The notes beneath the pieces were generated by a model. The model did not search any database, had not been told where the DNA came from, and saw only the letters and a list, made by a program, of their open reading frames with translations. The translations under genes and the position numbers were made by a program. This document shows, one piece after another, positions 8,457 through 18,679 of a stretch of DNA of 64,000 nt (position 1 is the first letter of the stretch; the number at the start of each line of letters is the position of its first letter). Source of the stretch: Paraburkholderia sp. BCC1884 (GTDB lineage Bacteria > Pseudomonadota > Gammaproteobacteria > Burkholderiales > Burkholderiaceae); assembly GCF_900996225.1 (NCBI RefSeq), contig NZ_CAAJGL010000101.1, forward strand, positions 1 to 64,000, given 5' to 3'.

Positions 8457-10034
8457 ATGCGTTTTCTGCGTTTCCTCAAGATTTTTTTCACGGTCATCCG
8501 CTTCGGTCTCGATGAGATGATGCTCAGCCGGGTCAACGACCGGCGCGTGCGTTTCCTGTTGCGTATCACGACCATCGGCCGCAAGTTCGACGCGCCGCCG
8601 GGCGTGCGTTTGCGCCTTGCGCTCGAAAGCCTTGGGCCGATTTTCGTCAAGTTCGGGCAGGTGCTGTCCACGCGGCGCGATCTGTTGCCGGTCGATATCG
8701 CCAACGAACTGGCGAAGTTGCAGGATCAGGTGCCGCCGTTCGATTCGGCAGTGGCGATCGGGCTTGTCGAGAAGTCCCTCGGCGCGCCCGTCGACGTGCT
8801 GTTCGACGATTTCGAGCGGACGCCGGTGGCGAGCGCGTCGATCGCGCAGGTGCACTTCGCCACGGTCAAGGCTGGGCAACACGCCGGCAAGGCGGTCGCG
8901 GTGAAGGTGCTGCGTCCGAACATGCTGCCGGTGATCGACTCCGATCTCGCCTTGCTGCGCGACATCGCCGTGTGGGCCGAACGTCTGTGGGCCGACGGCA
9001 AGCGTCTGAAGCCGCGCGAAGTGGTCGCGGAATTCGACAAATATCTGCACGACGAACTCGATCTGATGCGCGAGGCCGCCAACGGCAGCCAGTTGCGACG
9101 CAACTTCGCCGGGCTCGATCTGTTGCTGGTGCCGGAAATGTATTGGGAGTTCTGCACGCCCACCGTGCTGGTGATGGAGCGCATGGTCGGCGTGCCGATC
9201 AGCCAGGTGGAGACGCTGCGCGCGGCGGGCGTCGATATTCCGAAGCTCGCGCGCGAAGGCGTCGAGATCTTCTTCACCCAGGTGTTTCGCGACGGTTTTT
9301 TCCACGCGGATATGCACCCCGGCAACATTCAGGTGAGCCTCGATCCGGCACATTTCGGGCGCTATATCGCGCTCGACTTCGGCATCATCGGCGCGCTATC
9401 GGACTTCGACAAGAACTACCTCGCGCAGAACTTCCTGGCGTTTTTCAAGCGCGACTATCACCGCGTCGCCACGCTGCATCTGGAGTCGGGCTGGGTGCCG
9501 CCCACCACGCGCGTCGAAGAACTGGAGAGCGCAATCCGCGCAGTCTGCGAGCCGTATTTCGACCGCGCGCTGAAAGATATTTCGCTGGGGCAGGTCCTGA
9601 TGCGCCTGTTCTCGACCTCGCGTCGCTTCAATGTCGAGATTCAGCCGCAGCTCGTGCTGCTGCAAAAAACCATGCTGAACGTGGAAGGGCTCGGCCGCTC
9701 GCTCGATCCCGAGCTGGACCTGTGGAAGACTGCCAAGCCGTATCTCGAGCGCTGGATGAACGAGCAGATCGGTCTGCGCGGTTGGTACGAGCGCCTGAAG
9801 ATCGAAGCGCCGCAGTGGAGCAAGACGTTGCCGCAGTTACCGCGCCTGATCCATCACGTGTTGGCCGAGCGGCATGACAACACGCGTGGCGCTAACGACG
9901 AAATGATTCGCCAGATTCTGCTTGAACAGAAGCGCACCAACCGCCTGCTGCAAGGCCTGCTGCTGTTCGGCGTGGCGGTCGGCGTCGGTGCGGCGCTGGC
10001 GCGGGTGTTTCTCGCGTTTGCCTACGGCGGATAA
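8457..10034 (+). CDS. ubiB: Ubiquinone biosynthesis protein UbiB, ADCK-type kinase-like ATPase
   Basis: A 525-residue protein of the UbiB/ADCK family needed for ubiquinone synthesis. It shows the family KxGQ motif FVKFGQVLSTRRDLLP, the VAVKVLRP lysine, the catalytic-loop-like FHADMHPGNI, and the metal-binding LDFGIIG. The C-terminus (about 495-520) is hydrophobic and likely membrane-spanning. It starts 15 bp after ubiJ and the two are almost certainly cotranscribed. Confidence 0.96.
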   Translation: MRFLRFLKIFFTVIRFGLDEMMLSRVNDRRVRFLLRITTIGRKFDAPPGVRLRLALESLGPIFVKFGQVLSTRRDLLPVDIANELAKLQDQVPPFDSAVAIGLVEKSLGAPVDVLFDDFERTPVASASIAQVHFATVKAGQHAGKAVAVKVLRPNMLPVIDSDLALLRDIAVWAERLWADGKRLKPREVVAEFDKYLHDELDLMREAANGSQLRRNFAGLDLLLVPEMYWEFCTPTVLVMERMVGVPISQVETLRAAGVDIPKLAREGVEIFFTQVFRDGFFHADMHPGNIQVSLDPAHFGRYIALDFGIIGALSDFDKNYLAQNFLAFFKRDYHRVATLHLESGWVPPTTRVEELESAIRAVCEPYFDRALKDISLGQVLMRLFSTSRRFNVEIQPQLVLLQKTMLNVEGLGRSLDPELDLWKTAKPYLERWMNEQIGLRGWYERLKIEAPQWSKTLPQLPRLIHHVLAERHDNTRGANDEMIRQILLEQKRTNRLLQGLLLFGVAVGVGAALARVFLAFAYGG

Positions 10035-10052
10035 CGACACACGAGGTATCCG

Positions 10053-10676
10053 ATGAGCGACCCGACTCAACCCTCCGCGCCCAATTTTGCGAGCCGCGAT
10101 CCCGACTCCCCCGATTTCTGGGACGAACGTTTCGAGCGCCGCTTCATGCCGTGGGACCAGGCGGGCGTGCCGTCCGCGTTTCAGTCGTTTGCGGCGCGCC
10201 ATAAAGAGGCGGGCGTGTTGATTCCCGGCTGCGGCAGCGCGTACGAGGCACTGTGGCTTGCGGAGCAGGGCAACCCGGTGCGGGCAATCGATTTCTCGCC
10301 GGCCGCGGTCGCCTCGGCGCAGGAGCAACTGGGCACGCAGCACGCACACCTGGTGGAGCAGGCGGATTTCTTCACCTACGTGCCGCCCTTCGAACCGGAA
10401 TGGATTTACGAGCGCGCGTTCCTCTGCGCACTGCCGCTGGCGCGCCGCGCCGACTACGCGCGCCGGATGGCCGAACTCATTCCCGGCGGCGCGTTGCTGG
10501 CGGGCTTCTATTTCATCGGGGCGACGCCGAAAGGTCCGCCGTTCGGTATCGAACGCGCCGAACTGGACGCGCTACTCACGCCGTATTTCGAATTGATCGA
10601 AGACGAACCGGTGAACGATTCGATCGCCGTATTCGCTGGACGTGAGCGCTGGCTCACGTGGCGACGCCGCGTATGA
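10053..10676 (+). CDS. TPMT-family SAM-dependent methyltransferase
   Basis: A 207-residue protein with FWDERFERRFMPWDQAG near the start and the SAM-binding LIPGCGSAYEALWLAE, both typical of the thiopurine S-methyltransferase/thiol methyltransferase family. The natural substrate is unknown; bacterial members can act on thiols, selenium or tellurium compounds or halides. It starts 18 bp after ubiB, so it probably rides on the same transcript. Confidence 0.85.
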   Translation: MSDPTQPSAPNFASRDPDSPDFWDERFERRFMPWDQAGVPSAFQSFAARHKEAGVLIPGCGSAYEALWLAEQGNPVRAIDFSPAAVASAQEQLGTQHAHLVEQADFFTYVPPFEPEWIYERAFLCALPLARRADYARRMAELIPGGALLAGFYFIGATPKGPPFGIERAELDALLTPYFELIEDEPVNDSIAVFAGRERWLTWRRRV

Positions 10677-10803
10677 GCACTCGCGGCGCATGAAGGAAAG
10701 TCGTGGCCGCACTTGATTCGGCCGCGGTCGCCTCCATTTAGCCCGACGGCGGCTGCGTCCGGCGGTCGTCCCCAAAATCCGGGGTAGGGGTATCGTTTGC
10801 GGC

Positions 10804-10809
10804 TATAAT
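10804..10809 (+). promoter_or_regulatory. -10 element of the fmdB-DUF502-aspS promoter
   Basis: A perfect TATAAT lies 45 bp upstream of the zinc-ribbon gene. No good -35 hexamer is visible at the expected spacing; CCCC-N7-GGGG at 10770-10784 can form a small stem just upstream. Confidence 0.5.
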
Positions 10810-10854
10810 TCAAGGCTTTGCAAGCGTTTACAAGATTTCAGTAGGGAAAAGATC

Positions 10855-11253
10855 ATGCCGATCTACGCTTATCGTTGCGAGTCATGCGGCTTCGGGAAGG
10901 ACGTGCTTCAGAAGATGAGCGACCCCCAGTTGACGCAATGTCCCGAATGCGGGAAAGACACATTTCGCAAGCAGGTCACTGCCGCCGGTTTCCAGCTGAA
11001 AGGCTCGGGCTGGTATGTGACCGATTTCCGCGGTGGCAATAGCGGCGCGAAGGCGCCGGTCAAGGCCGACGCCGACAGCGCCTCGAATGGCGGCGCGGGC
11101 GAGAGTGCCACTGCCAATAACGGCGGCGCGGCATCCGACACGGCCGCGGCCAGCAACACGGCTGCCGCCGGCTCATCGAGCACGGCAGCGCCGGTCGCGC
11201 CTGCTGCCGCACCGGCCGCTTCGACGAGTTCGAGCGGTTCCGGCAACGCCTAG
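10855..11253 (+). CDS. FmdB-family zinc ribbon protein
   Basis: A 132-residue protein. The first 45 residues are the FmdB regulatory zinc ribbon with Cys8, Cys11, Cys29 and Cys32 (CESCG and CPECG). From about residue 65 the protein is a low-complexity Ala/Ser/Thr/Gly tail that looks disordered. FmdB proteins were first linked to formamidase regulation, but most members have no known role. In Burkholderia this gene commonly precedes DUF502 and aspS, as here. The ATG follows GTAGGGAAAAG. Confidence 0.85.
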   Translation: MPIYAYRCESCGFGKDVLQKMSDPQLTQCPECGKDTFRKQVTAAGFQLKGSGWYVTDFRGGNSGAKAPVKADADSASNGGAGESATANNGGAASDTAAASNTAAAGSSSTAAPVAPAAAPAASTSSSGSGNA

Positions 11254-11328
11254 CGGGACTGCCGCCCTCAGGGGCGGCGCACCTGCCGCGCCTTGGGCTT
11301 CGGTCCGCGCGGCTTTCTGGCGGTACAC

Positions 11329-11982
11329 ATGACGACGAAAAAAACGACGCTCAAATCGGTGTTCCTGACTGGCCTGCTGGTGCTGGTGCCTCTGGCCATC
11401 ACACTGTGGGTGCTCGGTCTGATCATCGGCACGATGGACCAGACGCTGTTGCTCTTGCCAAGCGCGTGGCAGCCGGAGCGCGCGCTCGGCTTCCGTCTGC
11501 CGGGCCTCGGCGCGGTGCTCACGCTGGCGTTCATCTTTGTCGTCGGTCTGTTGACGCAGAACTTCATCGGGCAGAAGCTCGTGAAGTGGTGGGAAGTCAT
11601 CGTCGCCCACATTCCGGTGGTCGGTCCGATCTACACCAGCGTCAAACAGGTGTCCGACACCTTGCTGTCGAGCAGCGGCAACGCGTTTCGCAAGGCGCTC
11701 CTGATCGAATACCCGCGCCGCGGCTCCTATACGATCGCGTTTCTGACCGGCATTCCGGGCGGCGACGTGGTCAACCACCTGAAAGAAGATCACGTCAGCG
11801 TGTATGTGCCGACTACGCCGAACCCCACGTCCGGCTTCTTCCTGATGGTGGCCAAGAGCGAAGTGATCGAGCTCGACATGACGGTCGACGCTGCGCTCAA
11901 GTACATCGTCTCGATGGGCGTCGTGGCGCCGTCCGCGCCGCCGGCGCCGGTGCGCCGCACGACAGTCGAGCCTCCGCTGTAA
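11329..11982 (+). CDS. DUF502 family membrane protein
   Basis: A 217-residue protein with two clear membrane segments near the N-terminus (about 9-30, LLVLVPLAITLWVLGLII; about 58-78, LGAVLTLAFIFVVGLLT) and the family motif IPVVGPIYTSVKQ, then a soluble C-terminal domain. Members are widespread inner-membrane proteins of unknown function. A TTG 12 codons upstream is in frame, but ATG 11329 gives the expected N-terminus MTTKKTTLKSVFLTG. Confidence 0.85.
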   Translation: MTTKKTTLKSVFLTGLLVLVPLAITLWVLGLIIGTMDQTLLLLPSAWQPERALGFRLPGLGAVLTLAFIFVVGLLTQNFIGQKLVKWWEVIVAHIPVVGPIYTSVKQVSDTLLSSSGNAFRKALLIEYPRRGSYTIAFLTGIPGGDVVNHLKEDHVSVYVPTTPNPTSGFFLMVAKSEVIELDMTVDAALKYIVSMGVVAPSAPPAPVRRTTVEPPL

Positions 11983-12058
11983 TGCCGGCGCGCAGAGTTT
12001 CACGCAGGTTCCCACTGCGGCGCGCCGTTCAATCAATGCAAAACGAAAGACAAACATC

Positions 12059-13858
<1,800 letters not shown>

Positions 13859-13905
13859 CGGATTCAGCAATCCGTGCTGTTTGAAAACGACAGCTGAAGC
13901 ACACG

Positions 13906-13937
13906 AAAAAGGCGCGTCACGCGCCTTTTTCTTTTTT
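13906..13937 (+). terminator. Rho-independent terminator of aspS
   Basis: AAAAAGGCGCG-TCA-CGCGCCTTTTT is an 11-bp perfect stem with a 3-nt loop, followed by CTTTTTTT. Confidence 0.92.
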
Positions 13938-14025
13938 TGCGTTACAGTCGATGCCAAGCTTTCGACCGTCCCCTCGACCGGTCGCCGACATGTACCGCGC
14001 AAGCGTTGCGCCCAGTTTTCACGCC

Positions 14026-14529
14026 ATGCCGAAACCGCCGAAGATTCCACAATCCGTACTCGTCGTCATTCATACGCCCGCACTTGAGGTGCTGCTCATC
14101 GAGCGCGCCGATCATGCGGGCTTCTGGCAGTCGGTCACGGGCTCCAGGGATCGGCTCGACGAGCCGCTCGTCGAAACGGCCGCGCGTGAAGTGGCCGAAG
14201 AGACCGGCATCGTGGTCGGCGGCAGGCTGGTGCAACAAAGCGCCTTGTTCGACTGGCGCTATTCGATCGAATACGAGATCTATCCGGAGTTCCGGCATCG
14301 CTATGCCGAAGGCGTGATCCACAACACCGAACACTGGTTCAGCGTGCAGGTGCCCGAGCAACTCAATGTGAGGCTTGCACCGCGCGAGCACACCGCATTT
14401 CTCTGGCTGCCGTATGAAGAAGCGGCGTCACGCTGCTTTTCCTCGTCGAATGCGGATGCGATCCTGCAGCTGCCCAAGCGGCTCAGCCAGCGCGCGAGCC
14501 TCGAGCATCCCGCGGAGGGTGGCCCGTGA
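14026..14529 (+). CDS. nudB: Dihydroneopterin triphosphate diphosphatase (Nudix)
   Basis: A 167-residue Nudix hydrolase expected to remove pyrophosphate from dihydroneopterin triphosphate in folate synthesis. The Nudix box runs from GSRDRLDEPL to REVAEETGI, with the glutamates in place, and the TGS just before it and the position after aspS match NudB. In-frame starts at 13951 and 13990 exist, but 13951 lies almost on the aspS terminator; ATG 14026 gives MPKPPKIPQSVLVVIHTP, the usual start. Its stop codon overlaps the GTG start of the next gene. Confidence 0.9.
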   Translation: MPKPPKIPQSVLVVIHTPALEVLLIERADHAGFWQSVTGSRDRLDEPLVETAAREVAEETGIVVGGRLVQQSALFDWRYSIEYEIYPEFRHRYAEGVIHNTEHWFSVQVPEQLNVRLAPREHTAFLWLPYEEAASRCFSSSNADAILQLPKRLSQRASLEHPAEGGP

Positions 14530-15785
14530 GCGTCGGCAGCGCGCGCCGTTTCGCCCGACTGCGGCAATCGCTGCTCGGCCGCCGTTATTGGCAACGTTAC
14601 CGCTTCACCAGCGGCAACGAAGTCAAACTGCTGCGTTCCGGCGATCAGTTCTTCAGCGCCTTGATCGAGCGTATCGACGCCGCGCAGCACGACGTCGTTC
14701 TCGAAACCTATATCTTCTGCTATGACAAAGCCGGCCAGTCGGTCAGCGCCGCCTTGCTGCGCGCCGCCGGGCGCGGCGTGAAAGTGCGCGTGATCACCGA
14801 CGGCATCGGCACGGCCCGTTTGCCGATGTTCAACGAGTGGCCGATGGCCGGCGTCGACCATCGCATCTACAACCCGCACCTGTTCGGCCGTTTCGGCTTC
14901 TCGCGGACACACCGCAAGCTGGCGGTGATCGACGATCAGTACGGCTTTTGCGGCGGCATCAACATCGTCGACGACTACGAGAACAATGGCGAGCGCCTGC
15001 CGTTCCGGCGCTGGGACTTCGCCGTCGAATTGCGCGGACCGGTGGTCGCCGATATCCGCCAGGCGTTCGAGGTGCAATGGCGGCGCATCCGCCTTGGACA
15101 CCGTCCGCTCGAGTCCATGCAGCCGGACCTCGGTCCGAAAACAATGGCTTCGCTCGGCAGCCTGCGGCGGCGTCGGCAACGTCGCAATGAACAATTGTGG
15201 GCGGGCGGTCTGCCGTGCGTGGCGTTCGTCGCGCGCGACAACCTGATCAACCGGCGCGCGATCGAAAAGGCCTACCTGACCGCGATCGGCCAGGCGCGCA
15301 GCGAGATCCTGCTGGCCAATCCTTACTTCATGCCGGGGCGCAAACTGCGGCGCGCCTTGGTGCTGGCGGCGCGGCGCGGCGTCGAAGTGAAGCTGATTAT
15401 CGGGCGCAAGGAGTTTCGGGCGCTCGATTACGCGGTGCCGTTCCTGTACCGTTCCTTGCTCAAGGCCGGCGTTCACATCGCCGAGTACGAGAAAACCCTG
15501 CTGCACGGCAAGGTAGCGGTGGTGGATTCGAACTGGGCGACCGTCGGCTCGTCGAATCTCGACGCGCTGAGCCTCATGCTCAACAACGAAGCCAACGTGG
15601 TGCTGGTCAACGACCCAGCCATCGAGGCCCTGCGCGAAGCGATTCTCGTCGCTTTCAAAGACGCGCGCCGCATCGACGAGGCGCACTACGACGCCCGCCC
15701 GGCCGGCGAGCGCGCACTCAACTGGATCGCCTACACGATCTACCGTGCAGCAATGAAACTGCTGACGGTGGGGGGCTACGACTAA
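14526..15785 (+). CDS. clsB: Cardiolipin synthase B (phospholipase D family)
   Basis: A 419-residue phospholipase D superfamily protein with two HKD motifs: THRKLAVIDD (His129, Lys131, Asp136) with CGGINI, and LLHGKVAVVDSNWATVGSSN in the second half. Size and motif spacing fit ClsB, a membrane-associated enzyme that makes cardiolipin from phosphatidylglycerol and another phospholipid. It starts with GTG inside the nudB stop (GTGA overlap), so translation of the two is coupled. Confidence 0.92.
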   Translation: MSVGSARRFARLRQSLLGRRYWQRYRFTSGNEVKLLRSGDQFFSALIERIDAAQHDVVLETYIFCYDKAGQSVSAALLRAAGRGVKVRVITDGIGTARLPMFNEWPMAGVDHRIYNPHLFGRFGFSRTHRKLAVIDDQYGFCGGINIVDDYENNGERLPFRRWDFAVELRGPVVADIRQAFEVQWRRIRLGHRPLESMQPDLGPKTMASLGSLRRRRQRRNEQLWAGGLPCVAFVARDNLINRRAIEKAYLTAIGQARSEILLANPYFMPGRKLRRALVLAARRGVEVKLIIGRKEFRALDYAVPFLYRSLLKAGVHIAEYEKTLLHGKVAVVDSNWATVGSSNLDALSLMLNNEANVVLVNDPAIEALREAILVAFKDARRIDEAHYDARPAGERALNWIAYTIYRAAMKLLTVGGYD

Positions 15786-15970
15786 GCGTAGGCAACGGAT
15801 TTCGAGGGACCGTCCAAGGGACGTCCCCGGTAGCCGATCCCGTTTGCTTGCTGCATCATGTCGGCGCTGCTGCGCCACGCGCGCCTTGACCGGCAACAAA
15901 TACCTCAAGGCAAACGCCTCTAAAAAATCTGATTCCTCTGATTGACGGATGCCGCAGAATTGAAACCAGG

Positions 15971-15988
15971 TTAGAAACCGGTTTCTAA
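15971..15988. promoter_or_regulatory. Perfect 18-bp palindrome, probable TetR operator
   Basis: TTAGAAACCGGTTTCTAA is fully self-complementary and lies 86 bp upstream of the TetR-family gene. Symmetry and position fit autoregulation. No second copy was seen before the acyl-CoA dehydrogenase or the multifunctional enzyme, so control of the cluster would need read-through from here. Confidence 0.65.
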
Positions 15989-16074
15989 TAAAGTCCTTGT
16001 TTAGCGGACGGCAGCACTCAATAATAGTACGGCCGTTCGATTTTCTTTCGGTCACATTAGAACGGTAAAAAGCT

Positions 16075-16674
16075 ATGCGAAAAGGCGAACAAACGCGAGC
16101 CGCGATTCTCGAAGCCGCACTCGATCTGGCAAGCCGCGACGGACTGGAAGGTCTGACGATCGGGTTGCTGGCCGAGCGCATGCAGATGAGCAAAAGCGGA
16201 GTGTTCGCGCATTTCGGGTCGCGCGAGGATTTGCAGGTCGAAGTCGTGCGCGAATATCACCGTCGTTTCGAAGACGAGGTGTTTTTCCCGAGCTTGCGCG
16301 AGCCTCGTGGCTTGCCGCGCTTGCGCGCGATGATTTCCCGCTGGATCGAGAAACGCATTCAGGAAGTCACCACCGGTTGTATCTACATCAGCGGCGCCGT
16401 CGAATACGACGATCGCGCGGATAACCCGGTGCGTGAACAGCTGGTGTCGAGCGTGACGATCTGGCGTGCGGCCCTCACGCGTGCGATTTCGCAAGCCATG
16501 GAAGAAGGCCATCTGCGTGCCGATACCGATCCGCAACTGATGCTCTTCGAACTGTACAGCTTCACGCTCGGTCTACATCACGACGCGCGCTTCCTGCATC
16601 TGCCGGATGCTGTGCGCCTCACGTGGGCCGCGCTGGAAAAATTGATTGTTTCGTATCAAAGCGAAAGCCGTTAG
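16075..16674 (+). CDS. TetR/AcrR family transcriptional regulator
   Basis: A 199-residue regulator. Residues 1-50 form the TetR helix-turn-helix (RAAILEAALDLASRDG, then LAERMQMSKSGVFAHFGSRE). The C-terminal part (about 60-190) is the ligand and dimer domain. As the first gene before acyl-CoA dehydrogenase, FadN-like and thiolase genes, it is likely a repressor relieved by an acyl-CoA; the ligand is an inference from context. A perfect palindrome lies in its promoter region. The dehydrogenase gene starts 98 bp downstream on the same strand. Confidence 0.88.
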   Translation: MRKGEQTRAAILEAALDLASRDGLEGLTIGLLAERMQMSKSGVFAHFGSREDLQVEVVREYHRRFEDEVFFPSLREPRGLPRLRAMISRWIEKRIQEVTTGCIYISGAVEYDDRADNPVREQLVSSVTIWRAALTRAISQAMEEGHLRADTDPQLMLFELYSFTLGLHHDARFLHLPDAVRLTWAALEKLIVSYQSESR

Positions 16675-16772
16675 CCACGCCGCCGAACCTCTTCAAGTTT
16701 CAGCGGCAAAGAAAGCTCCGATCCACGGACTCTGCTAACAGCCTGGCTTCTTGTCAAACTTGGGAGAGAGTC

Positions 16773-18560
16773 ATGGGACAGTACGCCGCGCCGCTGCGCG
16801 ACATGCAATTCGTGTTGCACGAACTGCTTAACGTCGAAGCCGAAATCAAGCAGATGCCGAAGCACGCGGATCTCGACGCCGACACGATCAACGCGGTGCT
16901 CGAGGAAGCCGGCAAGTTCTGCTCCGAAGTGCTTTTCCCGCTCAACCACAGCGGCGACCAGGAAGGCTGCACGTACGTCGGCGACGGCGTCGTGACCACG
17001 CCGAAGGGCTTCAAGGAAGCCTATCAACAGTATGTCGAAGCCGGTTGGCCGGCACTGGGCTGCGATCCCGAATACGGCGGCCAGGGCCTGCCCGCGTTCG
17101 TGAACAACGCGCTCTACGAAATGATGAACTCGGCGAATCAGGCGTGGACCATGTATCCGGGTCTGTCGCACGGCGCGTATGAGTGTCTGCACGCACACGG
17201 CACGCCGGAGTTGCAGCAGCGCTATTTGCCGAAGCTGGTCGCTGGCGTCTGGACCGGCACGATGTGTCTGACCGAACCGCATTGCGGCACTGACCTCGGT
17301 ATTCTGCGCACGAAGGCCGAACCGAACAGCGACGGCTCGTACGCGATCAGCGGCACGAAGATTTTCATCTCCAGCGGCGAACACGATCTCGCGGAGAACA
17401 TCGTTCACCTGGTGCTCGCGCGTTTGCCGGGCGCACCGAACGGCACCAAGGGCATCTCGCTCTTCATCGTGCCGAAATTCATTCCGAACGAAGCCGGCGA
17501 GCCGGGCGCGCGCAACGGCGTGAAGTGCGGTTCCATCGAACACAAGATGGGCATTCACGGTAACGCCACCTGCGTCATCAATCTCGACAACGCCACGGGC
17601 TGGCTGGTCGGCGAACCGAACAAGGGCTTGAACGCCATGTTCGTGATGATGAACGCCGCACGTCTGGGCGTCGGCATGCAAAGCCTGGGTCTGACCGAAG
17701 TCGCTTATCAGAACTCGCTGACGTACGCGAAAGAGCGTCTGCAAATGCGTTCGCTGACCGGCCCGAAGGCCCCGGAAAAGGCCGCCGACCCGATCATCGT
17801 GCATCCGGACGTGCGCCGCATGCTGCTCACGCAGAAAGCCTACGCTGAAGCCGCGCGCGCGTTTTCGTACTGGTCCGCGCTGCACATCGACAAGGAACTG
17901 TCGCACGCCGACGAAGCGGCGCGCAAGGAAGCCGCCGACCTCGTCGCGCTGCTCACGCCGATCCTGAAGGCGTTCCTGTCGGACAACGCGTTCGAAAGCA
18001 CCAACCACGCGATGCAGATCTACGGCGGCCACGGCTTTATCGCCGAGTGGGGCATGGAGCAGTACGTGCGCGACGCGCGTATCAACATGATCTACGAAGG
18101 CACCAACGCGATTCAGGCGCTCGACCTGCTGGGCCGCAAGATCCTCGGCGACATGGGCGCGAAGATGAAGAAGTTCGGCAAGCTGGTGTCGGATTTCGTC
18201 GAAGCCGAAGGCATCAAGCCGGAAATGCAGGAGTTCATCAACCCGCTCGCCGACATCGGCGAAAAGGTGCAGAAGCTGACGATGGAAATCGGCATGAAGG
18301 CCATGCAGAACCCCGACGAAGTCGGCGCCGCCGCCGTGCCGTATCTGCGCACCGTCGGTCATCTGGTGTTCTCGTACTTCTGGGCGCGCATGGCACGCAT
18401 CGCGCTGGATAAGGAAGCGTCGGGCGATCCGTTCTACAAGGCCAAGCTCGCCACGGCCCGTTTCTATTTCGCGAAGCTGCTGCCGGAAACGGCCATGACG
18501 ATCCGTCAGGCACGCGCCGGTTCGAAGTCGATGATGGACGTCGAAGAGTCGCTGTTCTAA
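16773..18560 (+). CDS. Acyl-CoA dehydrogenase (long form, DmdC/AcdH-type)
   Basis: A 595-residue acyl-CoA dehydrogenase with the extra N- and C-terminal domains of the long form. Signatures: LTEPHCGTDLGIL and ISGTKIFISSGEHD for FAD and substrate binding, MQIYGGHGFIAEWGMEQYVRDARI, and YEGTNAIQALDLLGRK. It oxidises acyl-CoA to 2-enoyl-CoA and passes electrons to ETF. This long subfamily includes 3-methylmercaptopropionyl-CoA dehydrogenases (DmdC), but here the neighbours indicate fatty acid beta-oxidation. The frame is open upstream into the TetR gene; ATG 16773 follows GGGAGAGAG and gives MGQYAAPLRDMQFVLHEL, so it is chosen. Confidence 0.93.
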   Translation: MGQYAAPLRDMQFVLHELLNVEAEIKQMPKHADLDADTINAVLEEAGKFCSEVLFPLNHSGDQEGCTYVGDGVVTTPKGFKEAYQQYVEAGWPALGCDPEYGGQGLPAFVNNALYEMMNSANQAWTMYPGLSHGAYECLHAHGTPELQQRYLPKLVAGVWTGTMCLTEPHCGTDLGILRTKAEPNSDGSYAISGTKIFISSGEHDLAENIVHLVLARLPGAPNGTKGISLFIVPKFIPNEAGEPGARNGVKCGSIEHKMGIHGNATCVINLDNATGWLVGEPNKGLNAMFVMMNAARLGVGMQSLGLTEVAYQNSLTYAKERLQMRSLTGPKAPEKAADPIIVHPDVRRMLLTQKAYAEAARAFSYWSALHIDKELSHADEAARKEAADLVALLTPILKAFLSDNAFESTNHAMQIYGGHGFIAEWGMEQYVRDARINMIYEGTNAIQALDLLGRKILGDMGAKMKKFGKLVSDFVEAEGIKPEMQEFINPLADIGEKVQKLTMEIGMKAMQNPDEVGAAAVPYLRTVGHLVFSYFWARMARIALDKEASGDPFYKAKLATARFYFAKLLPETAMTIRQARAGSKSMMDVEESLF

Positions 18561-18572
18561 AGCCACATCACG

Positions 18573-18613
18573 GCAGACGCCGCGCGTTCTGATATGAATC
18601 GCGCGGCGTCTGC
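18573..18613. repeat. 14-bp perfect stem-loop between dehydrogenase and FadN-like genes
   Basis: GCAGACGCCGCGCG (18573-18586) pairs with CGCGCGGCGTCTGC (18600-18613) around a 13-nt loop. There is no T run, so it is not a standard terminator. It may slow decay of the upstream message or partly attenuate read-through. Confidence 0.6.
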
Positions 18614-18679
18614 ATCTGCCACATCTCGCGAAGCGTCCATGCACCTTCGCGACACCGCATAACTCCCCGGAGGAACGAC

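Noticed and set aside
14301..16193. A 630-codon antisense frame over nudB, clsB and the TetR start
   Set aside because: It crosses three plus-strand features, including an operator-like palindrome, and has no domain.
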